From positions 106,819 to 170,818 of the forward strand of contig WTPW01001132.1 of assembly GCA_009809945.1 (NCBI GenBank): DNA of 64,000 bases, written 5' to 3'. A model generated the notes under the pieces. The model worked only from the letters and a program-made list of their open reading frames with translations. It was not told where the DNA came from and did not search any database. The position numbers and the translations under genes were made by a program. Source of the stretch: Gigaspora margarita. Its lineage: Eukaryota; Glomeromycota; Glomeromycetes; Diversisporales; Gigasporaceae. Shown one piece after another: positions 46,765 through 57,694 of the stretch (within the stretch, counting starts at the first letter, position 1; every line of letters starts with the position of its first letter).

Positions 46765-48664
46765 GCAACCTTCCGCATCAGGTCGTTACTTTTTATTTGA
46801 TTCAAGCGTCGTTTAGGCAAATTAATATTGCAAGCAGGGGTTCCATCAGCAAATTCAAGTCGTGATCCATTGAAAGATCTTTTTTTTATTGATAAACTCT
46901 GACCCAATGCGGAAGCAATTCTTTCAGAACTTGTGATAGTGGATCTTTTGAAACAATTTTTGGGAATTGATAAAAATACTAAACATCCGGATGGCATGTG
47001 CTTTATTGATTAGATACAAAAATTGCAAGAATTTAATTAAAAATTTTCTGAAATAATTAAAAAAAAATTAAATAGAGATAGATTGTATAGTCCAATTTTA
47101 ATAATAAGATTATATAACTTAAAATTTTGTAGTAATTAAAGTTAAATATATATACTTTATTTATTTACATCAAATTAAAAAATAAACTATAAAGTTTATA
47201 ATACTTTTCTTGCTTAAATTACTTATTTAAAATATTTTTAAATAAATATATACAGAAAATATAAATAAATATGAAATTAATTTAGTTACGGTATATTAAA
47301 TTTTTAAAAACTAATTATAATAAATATTAAGCCTAAATTAATTCTATTTGATAAACAACATAGTTGAAGTTTTTTTAATATATTAATTTCTATATAATTA
47401 TTAATTATATATACTGAACTATATAATCTTTATATTATAACTATTATAAAGAAAAATCGATAAATTTAAAAAACTAAAAAGTTGCTTATAAAAATATTTT
47501 ATTTATTAAATAAACTATATATAACAAATAATAATTTAAATAAAAATAACTATTTTAATAAAACTTAAAGTTAGAATGCAGTTTTAGATTAAAGTTAAAG
47601 TTAGGTATAAAAAAATATTCAAATTTTAGTTAAATTAAGTTGTTGAGTGCTTTGAATATTTTTATTAAAAAATAATCAACATAAACATAATTAATATTAT
47701 TTAGAGTCCGGAACGACCGGGCTAAGTTCGAAAATTTTTTGAATTAGGTCGGTCTTAGGCCAAGTTCGGGCAAGTCCATTATTATTTGGGCCGGGTTAGG
47801 GAAGGCCTTGTGTATACAATCAAAATTTAAAAATTCAGGGCAATTTGCAGAGAAACGGTTTAAGGAATAATTACATATAGCATATAACTTATACATAATT
47901 CTGAAAACCAACATAGTTTATACCAGAAAATTTGATTAATATTTCAAGATTTCGCAATTTGAATGTGTTTTGACCCAATAATCTTTAGTAGTTCTAATAG
48001 TTGTATTTAATGGATCTTCAACAATTTTAATATAAAAAAATATAATCCTCTCGCATAATAAAATAAAGGTTTTACGACGAGATTTGACATCGAGAAATTT
48101 AGTAAGCTTTCAAATGCATTACGAAATAAAAATAAATATTCTTGTGCCTCGGACATTTTTAAAAATTTACAGTATGAATGTAGAATTCAATTTCATCTGT
48201 TTAAAATTTAAGTTAATTTTAAATCCGCTTACGCAATTAGTGGAATTTGAATTCAACTGATTGAGTTTAGAATTTCGTTGCAACATAAGTTGATTTGGAA
48301 ACCACAAAAATTCGATTTCGACGTACAACATACCTGCGGAATCTGTATATAAATTTTAATTAGATATTTATATGCGCAACTAAACGTCTGTAATCAAAGT
48401 TTCTGATTTAAGTTGTATCTCATAGAATTCATTTCGTAAATGAAAGAAAAATTCTTATATTACATAATCCTGTCAAGATTCGCGACTTTGAATTTAATAA
48501 ATTATGCTCAACTATTATACTGCATTTATACGAATAGAACAAACATAAATAAATGCTACGAGTTTGAGTAGCTTAATTATAAATGCGTTGTTCAACACGA
48601 ACGTATGATGGTTAATTTAATTTAATGATATAGATTTCATCAATTAATAAATGATTTTTCTACT
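46765..48664. other. Intergenic region; possible minus-strand gene remnant at 46765-46997
   Basis: The minus frame from 46997 (MPSGCLVFLSIPKNCFKRST then SSERIASALGQSLSIKKR) has reasonable composition to about 46765, where the TIR element begins; the rest of the frame is element sequence. It may be a truncated gene of unknown type. 47040-47700 is strongly AT-rich. No other gene. Confidence 0.4.
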
Positions 48665-49239
48665 TACCGTAAAATTCTCGAAATAACGGGCAGGGGCGCG
48701 CTATTTTGACTACGTGCGCGCTATTTCGAGTATGCCCATGGGCGTTATTTTGAAACAAGAGTATAAAAATCGTTAGTTTTTGAAATAGTTAGATATATAC
48801 GATACATTGACTAATGTAGTAACGCTTACCTCTCATTTCATCTAATTCATCTGATTTAAGATCATTTTTCAATGATGTCTTTCTCATTCACATTATTTAA
48901 TAAATCGAAGCAAAATCGAACAAAAAAGATAAATATTGGAATCAAAAAAAATAAATTAAATACGTATAAAAAATTAACATAAATTAAAATAAATTAAAAT
49001 AAAATAATTAACATAAATTAAAATAATTTAAATAAATTAAAATAAAAAAAAATATAAATAAAAAAAATTAAATGAATAAAAATAAATAAAAAATTAAAAA
49101 GAAAATCTGGATTTGACAAAGTAATTCTATATGGGGTGCGCGTTATTTCGGGACGCGCATGGGAATCCGCATATGTTATTTTTAGGGGGCGCAAATTTCG
49201 AATTAACGCCCATGCCCGCTATTTCGAGAATTTACGGTA
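48665..49239. mobile_element. GCGTTATTTCG-family element, 575 bp
   Basis: TACCGTAAAATTCTCGAAAT and the complement ATTTCGAGAATTTACGGTA form inverted ends of about 27 bp, followed by CGGGCA and TGCCCG. Both sides carry GCGCGCTATTT or CGCGTTATTTCGGGACGCGC motifs. The middle (48960-49090) is an 'aaattaaaataaa' low-complexity tract. No gene. Confidence 0.75.
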
Positions 49240-49703
49240 CTAAATTGCACAAATATAATGAACTTAAAATAAGAAAACAAATACTATATCTTGAACAAAT
49301 TGATCTCACTGCGGCAGTTCTATTGATATTATAACGTTATTTACAAAATTTTTGTAATTTAGTGAATGTCTTTCTATAAAGCCAGACCAATTTGATTAAT
49401 TGCTTACATTACACCACTTTTCCTTAAAAAAATTTTTTTCAAAAAAATTGGTTTACAAAAAAATCCGTAATAATATAAAATTTTTCCGAAATGTACAGCA
49501 ATCATAGTTTGTTTTTTTTCTAAGAGAGTGAAGAGGAAGGTAAAGGGGAGAGGGTAATGTAAACCACTGAATAAAGTAGGTCCGGCCTAAACTCCCGTTA
49601 ATATTAGCAATGCTTTTTACTAAATATATTTATTGAATTTAAAAATAAACCTTGAATACCAGGTATGGGCAATATTAAAAATAAATAAGGGCGTAAAATT
49701 TTA

Positions 49704-51680
49704 TTATATTGTTAAGTTATCTAAATAATTTAGTAATTTTACAAGTTTTTTAATATTATTTTCTAATCTTTCTTTATACTGTTCAATATCATCTTCTAGT
49801 TGTTTAAATCTTTTTTCATCATCTATCGTATTAAATATATTGCCTTTACTTTTTCCAAAACTATCTTTTTCAAATTCAATAATTTGTTCTTTAACATTTT
49901 CCAAACTTCTTAATCCAAATTCTAATCTTTGTAAAATTTCAATACCTTTTTTGATTTCATTTTTATCATGATTTGATTTACAAAAAAATCCCATAGAAGC
50001 AAATTTTATAATATAATTAATTTGAATCAATAATTTAGTTATATAAATTCTCAATTTTCTAACATTTTTAGTATTTGAACCATTGTTATATTGTTTAACC
50101 AAAACATCCAAATCCATTTGTTCTTTTTTTATCGATTGTGAATGTACAATTACACCTTGCTTAAATTTTCTCTGAAATGATCCAGGTAAAAGTTGAAAAT
50201 CATCTTCATCAAATACTCCAAATGATGTTTCAACATTTTCATTAATTGATTTATCACATTCAAACAAAGCACTATGAGTTCTCAATTTCCATTCAACTAA
50301 ACAATTCCAACAAAATTCGTATTGACAAAATCGACATGTCATATGCATACATCCACCATTTTTGTCAATCAAAATTCTGCAATTTGGACATGGTTTAGTC
50401 GTAATATTTAAAACTTCGGTTTTAATTATTTTAAGAGGTTTTACGGAATGATTTGTAAGAAGATAAGCTTCATAATCTTTACATGATGATGGCCAGTGTC
50501 CACCCATAATTTCACATGAAGAACACCAAGTTGAAGTACAACCATTACAATGTAAGAGTGATGGTGTTGTTTCAATGATATCAACATTTTGTTGAGATAA
50601 AGAATGATTACATTTTGGATTTATACACCATGAAAATTTTTTTGTTGATTGGGAGATTAATGTTGATTTTTTTGTGATTTCTATATGTTGTTGAAGTTGA
50701 TTAAAGGATTCACGAAGACAAGAATAATATTTATAAACTAATTTTGGTGAAAGTAATTGTCCAATTGTTATAGGGTCAACAAAATATGGACAATTAACAT
50801 CACCAGGGCATCCAATTGTGAACACCTGATTTTCTGATATCTTTAATGAAAGATAATGAATAAGACATTCATTACAAACACAGTGATTACATATGACAAA
50901 AGTTATCATTTCATAGGATGGAAAAGTGTCAAAACAAATGTTGCAACTTTTTTCGTCAATGTTATCAATGGTTAAATTTATGATATTAAAATTTGCATTA
51001 TCATTATTTTCATTTATATCATTTATACTTTTTATAATAGCTTTGATTGTCTTTTCAACATTCCAAAGATTCTTCATTAAAAAAAATCTAACCTTTGCAA
51101 TATCAACTTTGACATTGCAACTTCCTTGTATACCTTCAATAACTTGAAGTTCAGTACGAAATTGAAGTTCCATTATTTTTGAAGGAGAATATGAATTTGT
51201 TTGCCAATTAAATATCTTATTTAATAATTCCCCTACCCACCAACCATGATTAATATTAAGAGAAGTATTTGAAAATCGTTGATTATCCCATAACCAATTT
51301 CTTGCTAATTCTACTATTTCATACATCGCAAATTCTTCATTATTTGCTATTTCTTGTGCTTTTAAATTCAATATAATTTCCAATTCTTCTTTAATATTAA
51401 TATCATTGTCAATTATATTCAAAGATTTTGAAGTTTTTGAATTCGTAATTAATACAGGAGTAACGACACGAATTTCAACAGGTATAGAAGGATATCCCGA
51501 TGGTACGTGAAATAATACATGAATATATTGTTGTTCTACATGATTGTCATTTTCATTTTCATATTGATGTGGCTCACCGGTAGCGACCATCACTCCGTAC
51601 CATCTAGGGCTCGTGTTTGAAATTGTGAGATCATGATTATAAATTGTTTGTAAAACTTCAATTTCTTCTTGATTAATCAT
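49704..51680 (-). CDS. RWD-RBR-Ariadne E3 ubiquitin ligase
   Basis: A single-exon 658-residue protein; the ATG at 51680 follows an A/T-rich leader. Residues 2-131 are an RWD domain (EEIEVLQTIY, then VPSGYPSIPVEI). Residues 165-216 are a UBA-like helical stretch. RING1: C246, C249, C264, H266, C269, C272, C291, C297. IBR: C352, C357, C378, C381, C386, C389, H395, C400. RING2: C431, C434, the expected catalytic cysteine C444 in NGGCMHMTC, C449, C452, C457, C460, H469, C475. The C-terminal 525-650 is helical and resembles the autoinhibitory Ariadne domain. RBR ligases take ubiquitin from an E2 onto the RING2 cysteine before passing it to substrate; every metal ligand and the catalytic residue are present. 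RWD suggests relation to RNF14, while the tail suggests Ariadne/HHARI. Confidence 0.93.
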   Translation of the reverse strand: MINQEEIEVLQTIYNHDLTISNTSPRWYGVMVATGEPHQYENENDNHVEQQYIHVLFHVPSGYPSIPVEIRVVTPVLITNSKTSKSLNIIDNDINIKEELEIILNLKAQEIANNEEFAMYEIVELARNWLWDNQRFSNTSLNINHGWWVGELLNKIFNWQTNSYSPSKIMELQFRTELQVIEGIQGSCNVKVDIAKVRFFLMKNLWNVEKTIKAIIKSINDINENNDNANFNIINLTIDNIDEKSCNICFDTFPSYEMITFVICNHCVCNECLIHYLSLKISENQVFTIGCPGDVNCPYFVDPITIGQLLSPKLVYKYYSCLRESFNQLQQHIEITKKSTLISQSTKKFSWCINPKCNHSLSQQNVDIIETTPSLLHCNGCTSTWCSSCEIMGGHWPSSCKDYEAYLLTNHSVKPLKIIKTEVLNITTKPCPNCRILIDKNGGCMHMTCRFCQYEFCWNCLVEWKLRTHSALFECDKSINENVETSFGVFDEDDFQLLPGSFQRKFKQGVIVHSQSIKKEQMDLDVLVKQYNNGSNTKNVRKLRIYITKLLIQINYIIKFASMGFFCKSNHDKNEIKKGIEILQRLEFGLRSLENVKEQIIEFEKDSFGKSKGNIFNTIDDEKRFKQLEDDIEQYKERLENNIKKLVKLLNYLDNLTI

Positions 51681-52269
51681 AATTTAAAAAAAAATAAAAA
51701 TAAAATCGCAATTCTATAATTTATGGTACAGTATATACAAGTAATGAAAATTTTTTGTTTTTGGTTTTGTTTATAATTAAATAAACCAAAATTCGAAATG
51801 AATTTTTTCTTTTTCTTTTTATATAATTATAACGATAAGATGATCTTAATTTATTTTTACTGCGCTTCGGAAGTTAAATTCCGAATAATTTTTGATATGC
51901 ATTTTAAAGTAATACAGTATCTGGTATGTACTTGGCACCTAATACTGTAATACTGTAATAGGATATCACCATCGAAATGTTTTTTTAAAAATTCATGCAT
52001 ACTGCGTACGTAGTAATTATTAGTCAATGGTATTTATATAACGATAACCAATCTAATATTATCATAATGTTATCATTTGCCGCAGAAATTAAGAATTTCT
52101 AATTTTATATTACGTTAGAATGCCTTTCGAATCATTATCATTATATAATCAGGTTGTTGTATACAGAATGCTATGGGTCATTATTTGTAAAGTTGAGTCA
52201 AGTACGTACAAACCTATACAGGTATTAATAGTTCGGCCGACATTTGAACCAGTAATCACGTAGATCTTT
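51681..52269. other. 5' flank of the ligase gene
   Basis: AT-rich, with a 'gtatatac' TATA-like word about 50 bp upstream of the minus-strand ATG. No gene or element recognised. Confidence 0.45.
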
Positions 52270-52277
52270 ACTGATTG

Positions 52278-52873
52278 TAGTGATGCAAACGGCTCGGCTC
52301 ACGGCTTGCATTGACCAAGCCGAGCCGATTAACCTCGAGCTGAGCTGAGTCACAAGCCGCTACCCTATATGAGGAAACTATCCAATCAGACACGAACATG
52401 AATTGATTCGAATAAATTTATACAAATTCGAATAAATTCGAATTTGCAAATATTCATTTACTTTTTTTTTTTTTTTTAGCAGAATGTTTGTCACTAACGC
52501 TAAAGCTTATCAAATTAGGGATTGGAACCGCCTAGAATTTTTCTTAATCGTTTAATCGTTTAACCGTTTAATTTGGCCGGCATTAAAATAACTCCGGCCC
52601 ACGGCCAACATAATTCTGCCCGGAACTATAGAGCAATTTTTAAACGGTTAAACGGTTCCAATCCCTATATCTGATATCAAATAAATTACAGTATTTTAAC
52701 CGTTTACCATTGGATGATGGTCATGTGATACGAATTAATAGGCTCTCGGCTTCATATCGGCTTTAAGGGTCTAGAGCCGAGCCGTTTTAGAGCCGATGAT
52801 TATTAGCCGAGCCGTCAATCGGCTCGGCTTAGCAATTCGTCTTGCGGCTTGGCTCGAGCCGTTTGCATCACTA
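52278..52873. mobile_element. hAT-type element with GGCTCGGCT repeats, 596 bp
   Basis: TAGTGATGCAAACGGCTCGG at the left and the complement of TAGTGATGCAAACGGCTCGA at the right are inverted ends of at least 19 bp. The 8-bp duplication actgattg is perfect (52270-52277 and 52874-52881). Both subterminal regions are arrays of CGGCTCGGCT or AGCCGAGCC, strikingly GC-rich here. A second hAT element lies inside (52516-52667). Confidence 0.93.
52516..52667. mobile_element. 152-bp hAT-type MITE nested in 52278-52873
   Basis: TAGGGATTGGAACCG and CGGTTCCAATCCCTA are exact inverted ends. The flanks tatcaaat (52508-52515) and tatctgat (52668-52675) agree 6 of 8. TCGTTTAA and TTAAACGGTTAAACGG motifs lie beside the ends. 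Confidence 0.8.
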
Positions 52874-53526
52874 ACTGATTGTATTCGACTACCAACAATT
52901 TTTTCGATGACTAGTTTCCTGATACCGATAACCTTATTTTATAAAAAGACATTTCTGATAGCCCATTTCGTTGATAAAAATACTTTTTTCCGATCAAACT
53001 AAATTTATCAACATGAAACGTGTCTATAGTTTTCTAATGTTAAAAGAAAAATAATTTCCAAATACTGTATATGTGACAAACGGTAATCTTAAAAACTTCC
53101 TTTAGATTTAACTTATTTTTGATGATACTCGCTAATATGTAGCAAATAAATTATTTAATTGGTTAAATTTCGTGTTTGAATAACGTAAATTAGTCAATTA
53201 CATGAACGTTATCTGTTATCGGTAAATTTAAGGTTTTACTTATTACTTAGCATCTACTTGATTGCTAGTTAAGGATTCGACTACTAATATTAAAGGTAAA
53301 TGAATTTTGTAAATTTATCGCGCTTTTTAAATTATTGTAATCAGTAAATTTTCATAATTTATTGGTAATAAATTTTTCACTCTATTTTTATTAAAGTTTT
53401 ATTCGTTTTTTTTTTTGAACGTTGAGCAAGATAAACCCAACAATAGTCTAATGTTTAAGACTATTTTAGATTTTTACCTATTCAAAATAGCTAAAAGTTT
53501 TTGATCAACAAATTACATACTAACGA

Positions 53527-53900
53527 ATATTATTATACTTGTTGATCAAACATGGACTAATCCCAAGCCCCTAAAAAAATGAAATGATTGCTATTTATAA
53601 AAAATTTTACAAGTATATTATCTATAGTTATAAGAGTATACTTGATTTATTTAAACAAAAATTATAAATAAAATTTTTGAGCTATGAGTTTGGCCAGACC
53701 CTTTGGGTTTGTCCACTTTAAATAAACTAAAAGTGGACAAACCCAAAAGGTCTGGCCAAACTCATAGCTCAAAATTTTATTAATAATCTTTTGTTTAAAT
53801 AAATCAAGTTTATTCTTATAACTATAGATAATATACTTGTAAACTTTTTAAGATTATTTATTGGGATTTGTCCAACAAGTATAGATATTATAATAGAAAA
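53527..53900. repeat. 374-bp palindrome
   Basis: The outer ends 'attattatacttgttg' and 'caacaagtatagatatt' pair. Inner arms pair from 'tttacaagtatattatctat' through 'ttgagctatgagtttggcca' and 'gggtttgtccacttt' to a centre near 53733. A few indels. No coding capacity. Confidence 0.75.
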
Positions 53901-53915
53901 CTAAATTTTAATTTG

Positions 53916-54188
53916 TATAGTCGAGAAATAACGTTCGCTCATGGACGTTATTTCGGGATTGCATCCTTTAAAAACATTTTATTTTGGTTTAAAATAACGT
54001 TATCTTGGGAGTTGCTTCCTTTAAAAACATCTTATTTGGTTTAAAATAAACACCCAGGCGCGTCCCAAAATAAGCGAACAATTTGTATAACAACACGTAT
54101 ATGTACATTAGATTCAAAGTTTTTGATCTTTTGTTTTCAAAATAACACACATGAGCGCCTCGAAATAACGTGCAAGGATGCGACTATA
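53916..54188. mobile_element. GCGTTATTTCG-family element
   Basis: TATAGTCG and CGACTATA close the element. 'gagaaataacgttcg' at the left and 'cgaaataacgtgca' at the right are inverted, as are internal 'aaaataacgttatc' and 'aaaataaacacc' units. The ends are less conserved than in the 48665 copy. Confidence 0.5.
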
Positions 54189-54383
54189 CGTGAGTCGTCG
54201 CAACTAATAAAGAATTATGGTGCGAACATGTTAGTTCGGGATATATTATTTAATATTTAAGGTGTATATATTTCGTAGCAAAAGGTATTCACTTATCATT
54301 ATCGATTACTTGTGTTCTTCACCTTTGGGGACATCTCTAATAAGATACTAGTGATTAAAACTAGAATAATGAAATAGGTTTAA

Positions 54384-54811
54384 TACCGCATAAACGCGAA
54401 ATAACGCTCGTGGGCGTTATTTTGAAAATCGAGTCCTTCAAAATTAGTTTATATGGTCTCGAATTAGCGCCCATGGATATTCCGAATTAACGCGCATCCT
54501 AATGTATCATGTAATTATTGCTAGAAAAATGATAAACAGTCGACCCTCCATAAGTGCATCATCTATAAAGTGCACTTCACATGCATTTCCTTCCTATAAG
54601 TGTCATTTTTCCGTCTTATGTAATTATGTAACTTTATATGTAGATTACTTTCCATAAGTGCACATTCCGAATTGCATTTTTCCTATATCATTTATGGAAG
54701 ATTGACTGTATCGTGTTTAAAAATCAACCTTATTTCGAAATAATGCACATGGGCAGATCCAAAATATCGCGCGGGTCAATTAATTAACGCGTAGATGGTG
54801 CTTATACAGTA
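54384..54811. mobile_element. GCGTTATTTCG-family element carrying a pogo-like insertion
   Basis: TACCGCATAAACGCG at the left and the complement of TACTGTATAAGCACC at the right are decayed inverted ends. 'gaaataacgctcgtgggcgt' and 'gaaataatgcacatgggc' are the family motifs. The element 54537-54708 lies inside. Confidence 0.5.
54537..54708. mobile_element. 172-bp MITE with pogo/Tc1-like ends
   Basis: CAGTCGACCCTCCATAAGTG and the complement of CAGTCAATCTTCCATAAATG are inverted ends. CAGTCGA-x-C-TC-x-ATAA resembles the ends of pogo/Tigger-type elements. The expected TA duplication is not clean. Internal 'cataagtgcac' repeats. Confidence 0.65.
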
Positions 54812-55590
54812 AAATTGGTCTCTATTTGAAAATAGAAAACCTACTAACCTACTAACATACTAAAACCATTTACATTCTTCTATAATCAAATATAATCCAT
54901 AAAAAAAAAATAAAAAAAACTAAATTCACCAAAAATTTTAAAGCTTTCATATTAAAACAGTCCCAATTTCCAGCATCAGCCATTTCAAGCATTAGTCGCA
55001 ACTTATACAAGCTTCTGATGAAATTTAAATAAATGTAAAAACGATAGAATAAATTTAGTAACTGGCTTATTTTAGAGTACCGGTATATCGACGTTAATCG
55101 CATAAATCTTAGAATTACAATAATGGTAATAACAAATATTATTAAAGAAATGTCATACCCAATGATTACCTTAATAATTAAATTAATGCTTTTTAGAATC
55201 TAGAATTTTTGATTTATACGCATACGATCGTTCGCGATGAATTTTATTTTTTCATTTAATTTCTATTTTTTTTTTTTCTTGTAAAACTTCAATGCAGAAA
55301 AAATTGGATTATTGTTGATCTATCTTAACGAACCATTATTTTTTTCATTGATTGTATCGGTTTTTCAATAAGACTTCTTAGTATAGATTTGGGTCGTCTA
55401 TGATAATGACGTTTGACGAAATGACGAAATGAATTTGTTCCATGTGAGCCATTTCTATAAAATATACCAAGGAAAAGAAATGACCTGTTTAATTTTCATT
55501 ATCAACCCTGTTTTTAACGGTTTTTTTGGACAAATTAGGTTTTGTACGACCTTAATAAGAACTTGCGATATAATGGTCTGATCGATGATG
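54812..55590. other. Upstream flank of the F-box-like gene, nothing recognised
   Basis: AT-rich; the minus frames at 55103-54870 and 55649-55455 have no motif. 'tgacgaaatgacgaaatg' at 55413-55430 matches the unit of the hairpin 38572-38687. Confidence 0.45.
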
Positions 55591-55600
55591 GTATATAAAG
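55591..55600 (+). promoter_or_regulatory. TATA box candidate
   Basis: GTATATAAAG 52-61 bp before the ATG at 55652, the only such box in the flank. Confidence 0.45.
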
Positions 55601-55651
55601 TTGTTGATTTTGAAAAAAAAAATTTTTTTGTTTTGTTTTTTTTTAACAACG

Positions 55652-56437
55652 ATGAGTCAAATTAATTGGTTTAACGTGATACCTCTCGAAATTTTTGATA
55701 TGATCGTGAAAGATCATTTTGTTACAGTATTTTTCGATCGCAAGAGTATCTTGGATTTTGACCCGTTCAAAGTATTTTTAAAAGTTTCTTCAATAGATAC
55801 TTTTTTTCGTGAAAGATTTTTATTCTTACTTCAAGAAGCTTTTGAAGTATCAGAATGGAAAAAAGAAGGTTATTTAATGATCGAGAATGACGAAGGCCAG
55901 TTTGAGGACATTGATGTGAATTTTTGGTCCGTATTTACACGTTGGGTGAAATATCAAACTTGTTATGTTGAATTTGCGGTTATAGGTCCTAATAAATATT
56001 TCACAAGAGATATTAATATCTTTTTTAAAGAAGTGGAAAGTCGAATGTTTGTGAATATTAAAGATATTATGCACAGAATAAAGAAATGTAAGTTTGCAAA
56101 TGGCAATAAAGAAGTTTGCAATTTAAGAGGGGGTTGGTATGCGAATATTAGAGATGTTATGTACAGGATAATGAGAAATAGATTTTCAAGCGGAATTTAT
56201 GATGTTTGCAATTCAAGAGGAGGTTGTTTTTACGAATTTAAAATGTGTCTTTGGGATCTTGAGTATATTTATGATGATGAAAGTGAAACTTGTTCGTATT
56301 TTAAAGAATTTCATAGACTATTAAAAGAAGCAAATTCGTGTGAACAGATCAGTAAGTTGATCGATTTGATCGATGAGACTTTGAACTCTTATAGTGATTA
56401 TAGGTTTAATGTTAGAAAAAAGGAGATGAAAAAGTGA
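55652..56437 (+). CDS. F-box-like protein with a 30-residue tandem duplication
   Basis: I start at ATG 55652 (MSQINWFNVIPLEIFDMIVK), not at the earlier ATG in frame at 55601, because 55601-55651 is the T-rich leader just after the TATA box. The product is 261 residues. Residues 5-60 have the I-P-x-E-I-x-D-x-I pattern and a following V-x-L-K-V-S-S motif resembling an F-box, which would link to SKP1 in an SCF ubiquitin ligase; the match is weak. Residues 134-163 (VNIKDIMHRIKKCKFANG) and 164-193 (ANIRDVMYRIMRNRFSSG) are a tandem duplication, 90 bp exactly in the DNA (56051 to 56141), each ending CN-x-RGG. No introns or membrane spans. A poly(A)-signal-like AATAAA is at about 56504. Confidence 0.7.
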   Translation: MSQINWFNVIPLEIFDMIVKDHFVTVFFDRKSILDFDPFKVFLKVSSIDTFFRERFLFLLQEAFEVSEWKKEGYLMIENDEGQFEDIDVNFWSVFTRWVKYQTCYVEFAVIGPNKYFTRDINIFFKEVESRMFVNIKDIMHRIKKCKFANGNKEVCNLRGGWYANIRDVMYRIMRNRFSSGIYDVCNSRGGCFYEFKMCLWDLEYIYDDESETCSYFKEFHRLLKEANSCEQISKLIDLIDETLNSYSDYRFNVRKKEMKK

Positions 56438-57206
56438 TTTAGAATTAAATTTCGTATTTCTTTTTCTTTGTTATTAATGAAAAAAATTGTTGATTATTAA
56501 TACTAAATAAAAGGTTGATTTGCTTTTCGTAAAATTTTATTTTGATATTGGAATCGATGAGTTTTTAAGAATTGTTAAATCAACAACCTTTAGAGTTTCA
56601 AGCTTCGGTGAAAAGTTTTGACCAAATATTCGAATTTTCACCGAATTTTTTTTTTTTTAATATATTAAAAGTATTACTTCATACTTATAAGCAGAAATTT
56701 ACCGCGATATTAAATTCATATTTTAAATATATTTCATATATATTTGGCATTTCATTGATAAAAGCCTATCGCTATTATAATCAAACCATTAAAACAATAA
56801 AATTAACTTTGACTGATGTTCGATGACTGACCCATTAAACAAATTTAATTCGATGCTCGAAGTTTCGATCGATGTTCGAACCCACCTGTGCATTATTTTT
56901 ATTATATACGCAGTACACGCATGTGTGTTATTTTGAAATAAGAACCAATTTTCTGAAATTTCCTTAATATTTATGTATTTAGTAATCTATCAAAGAATTT
57001 TCAATCTGTGACCTTCATCAGTAAATTTATATCAGGGAATTATGACATATTTTGAAGAACTTTGGAATATTTATAGTTACATTTTATATAAATATTTCGA
57101 TGTTCATATTACTCAAGTTATATTAACATTTATCATAATAATATGGACACCCATCTTCATCATTATGTCCTTCTTACTAACTCAGGATCCAATGATCGAA
57201 TCCGAG
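56438..57206. other. 3' flank of the F-box-like gene
   Basis: Short frames at 56572-56826 and 57042-57224 lack motifs; the first has no ATG start. A small hairpin-like 'gatgctcgaagtttcgatcgatgttcgaa' lies at 56853-56881. Confidence 0.4.
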
Positions 57207-57694
57207 TACCGTATTTTCGTGTAATAACGCTCATGAGCGTTATTTAGAAAATTGTGATCTCTAAAAATAACATATGGTTTCAAAATATCGCTCATGTGCC
57301 CCAAAATAAGCGCACCCTATAGTAAGAGGTGCTTATTCATAATAAGATTTAAAAAAAAAAAAATGCTCCGAAACAAGAATTGGTACTAAGTAAATTTACT
57401 TTCGAGCATTAATAAAAGTTGTTCTTCAGATCGTCTCGATCTGAATAACAACTTTTATTGAAGCTCGAAAAGTAATTTTACTTGACATTGAATCAAAATC
57501 CAAAATCCGACAAACAAAATCCTGACAATATCAAAATCGCCCGCATTAGCAGTTAAGGATTTTGTTTGTCGGGATCCTGTTGGTCTGAATTTTGACCCAA
57601 AATCAATTTAATTAGCACCAACTCTTCAAAATAACGTTCATGCGCGTACTCTAAATAACGAGCAGGTGAGCGTTATTACTACGAAAATACGGTA
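57207..57694. mobile_element. GCGTTATTTCG-family element, 488 bp, with inner hairpin
   Basis: TACCGTATTTTCGTGTAATA and the complement of TACCGTATTTTCGTAGTAAT are inverted ends, followed by ACGCTCATGAGCGTTATT and a related unit. A separate palindrome at 57390-57485 (arms AGTAAATTTACTTTCGAGC and ATAAAAGTTGTTCTTCAGATC, centre near 57438) sits in the middle. No gene. Confidence 0.75.

Noticed and set aside
46683-46997. Full 104-residue minus frame as a gene
   Set aside because: Its last third is the terminal repeat of the element 44809-46764; only the first part might be an old gene remnant.
56572-56826. 84-codon frame after the F-box-like gene
   Set aside because: It begins with TTG rather than ATG, has AT-driven composition and no motif.
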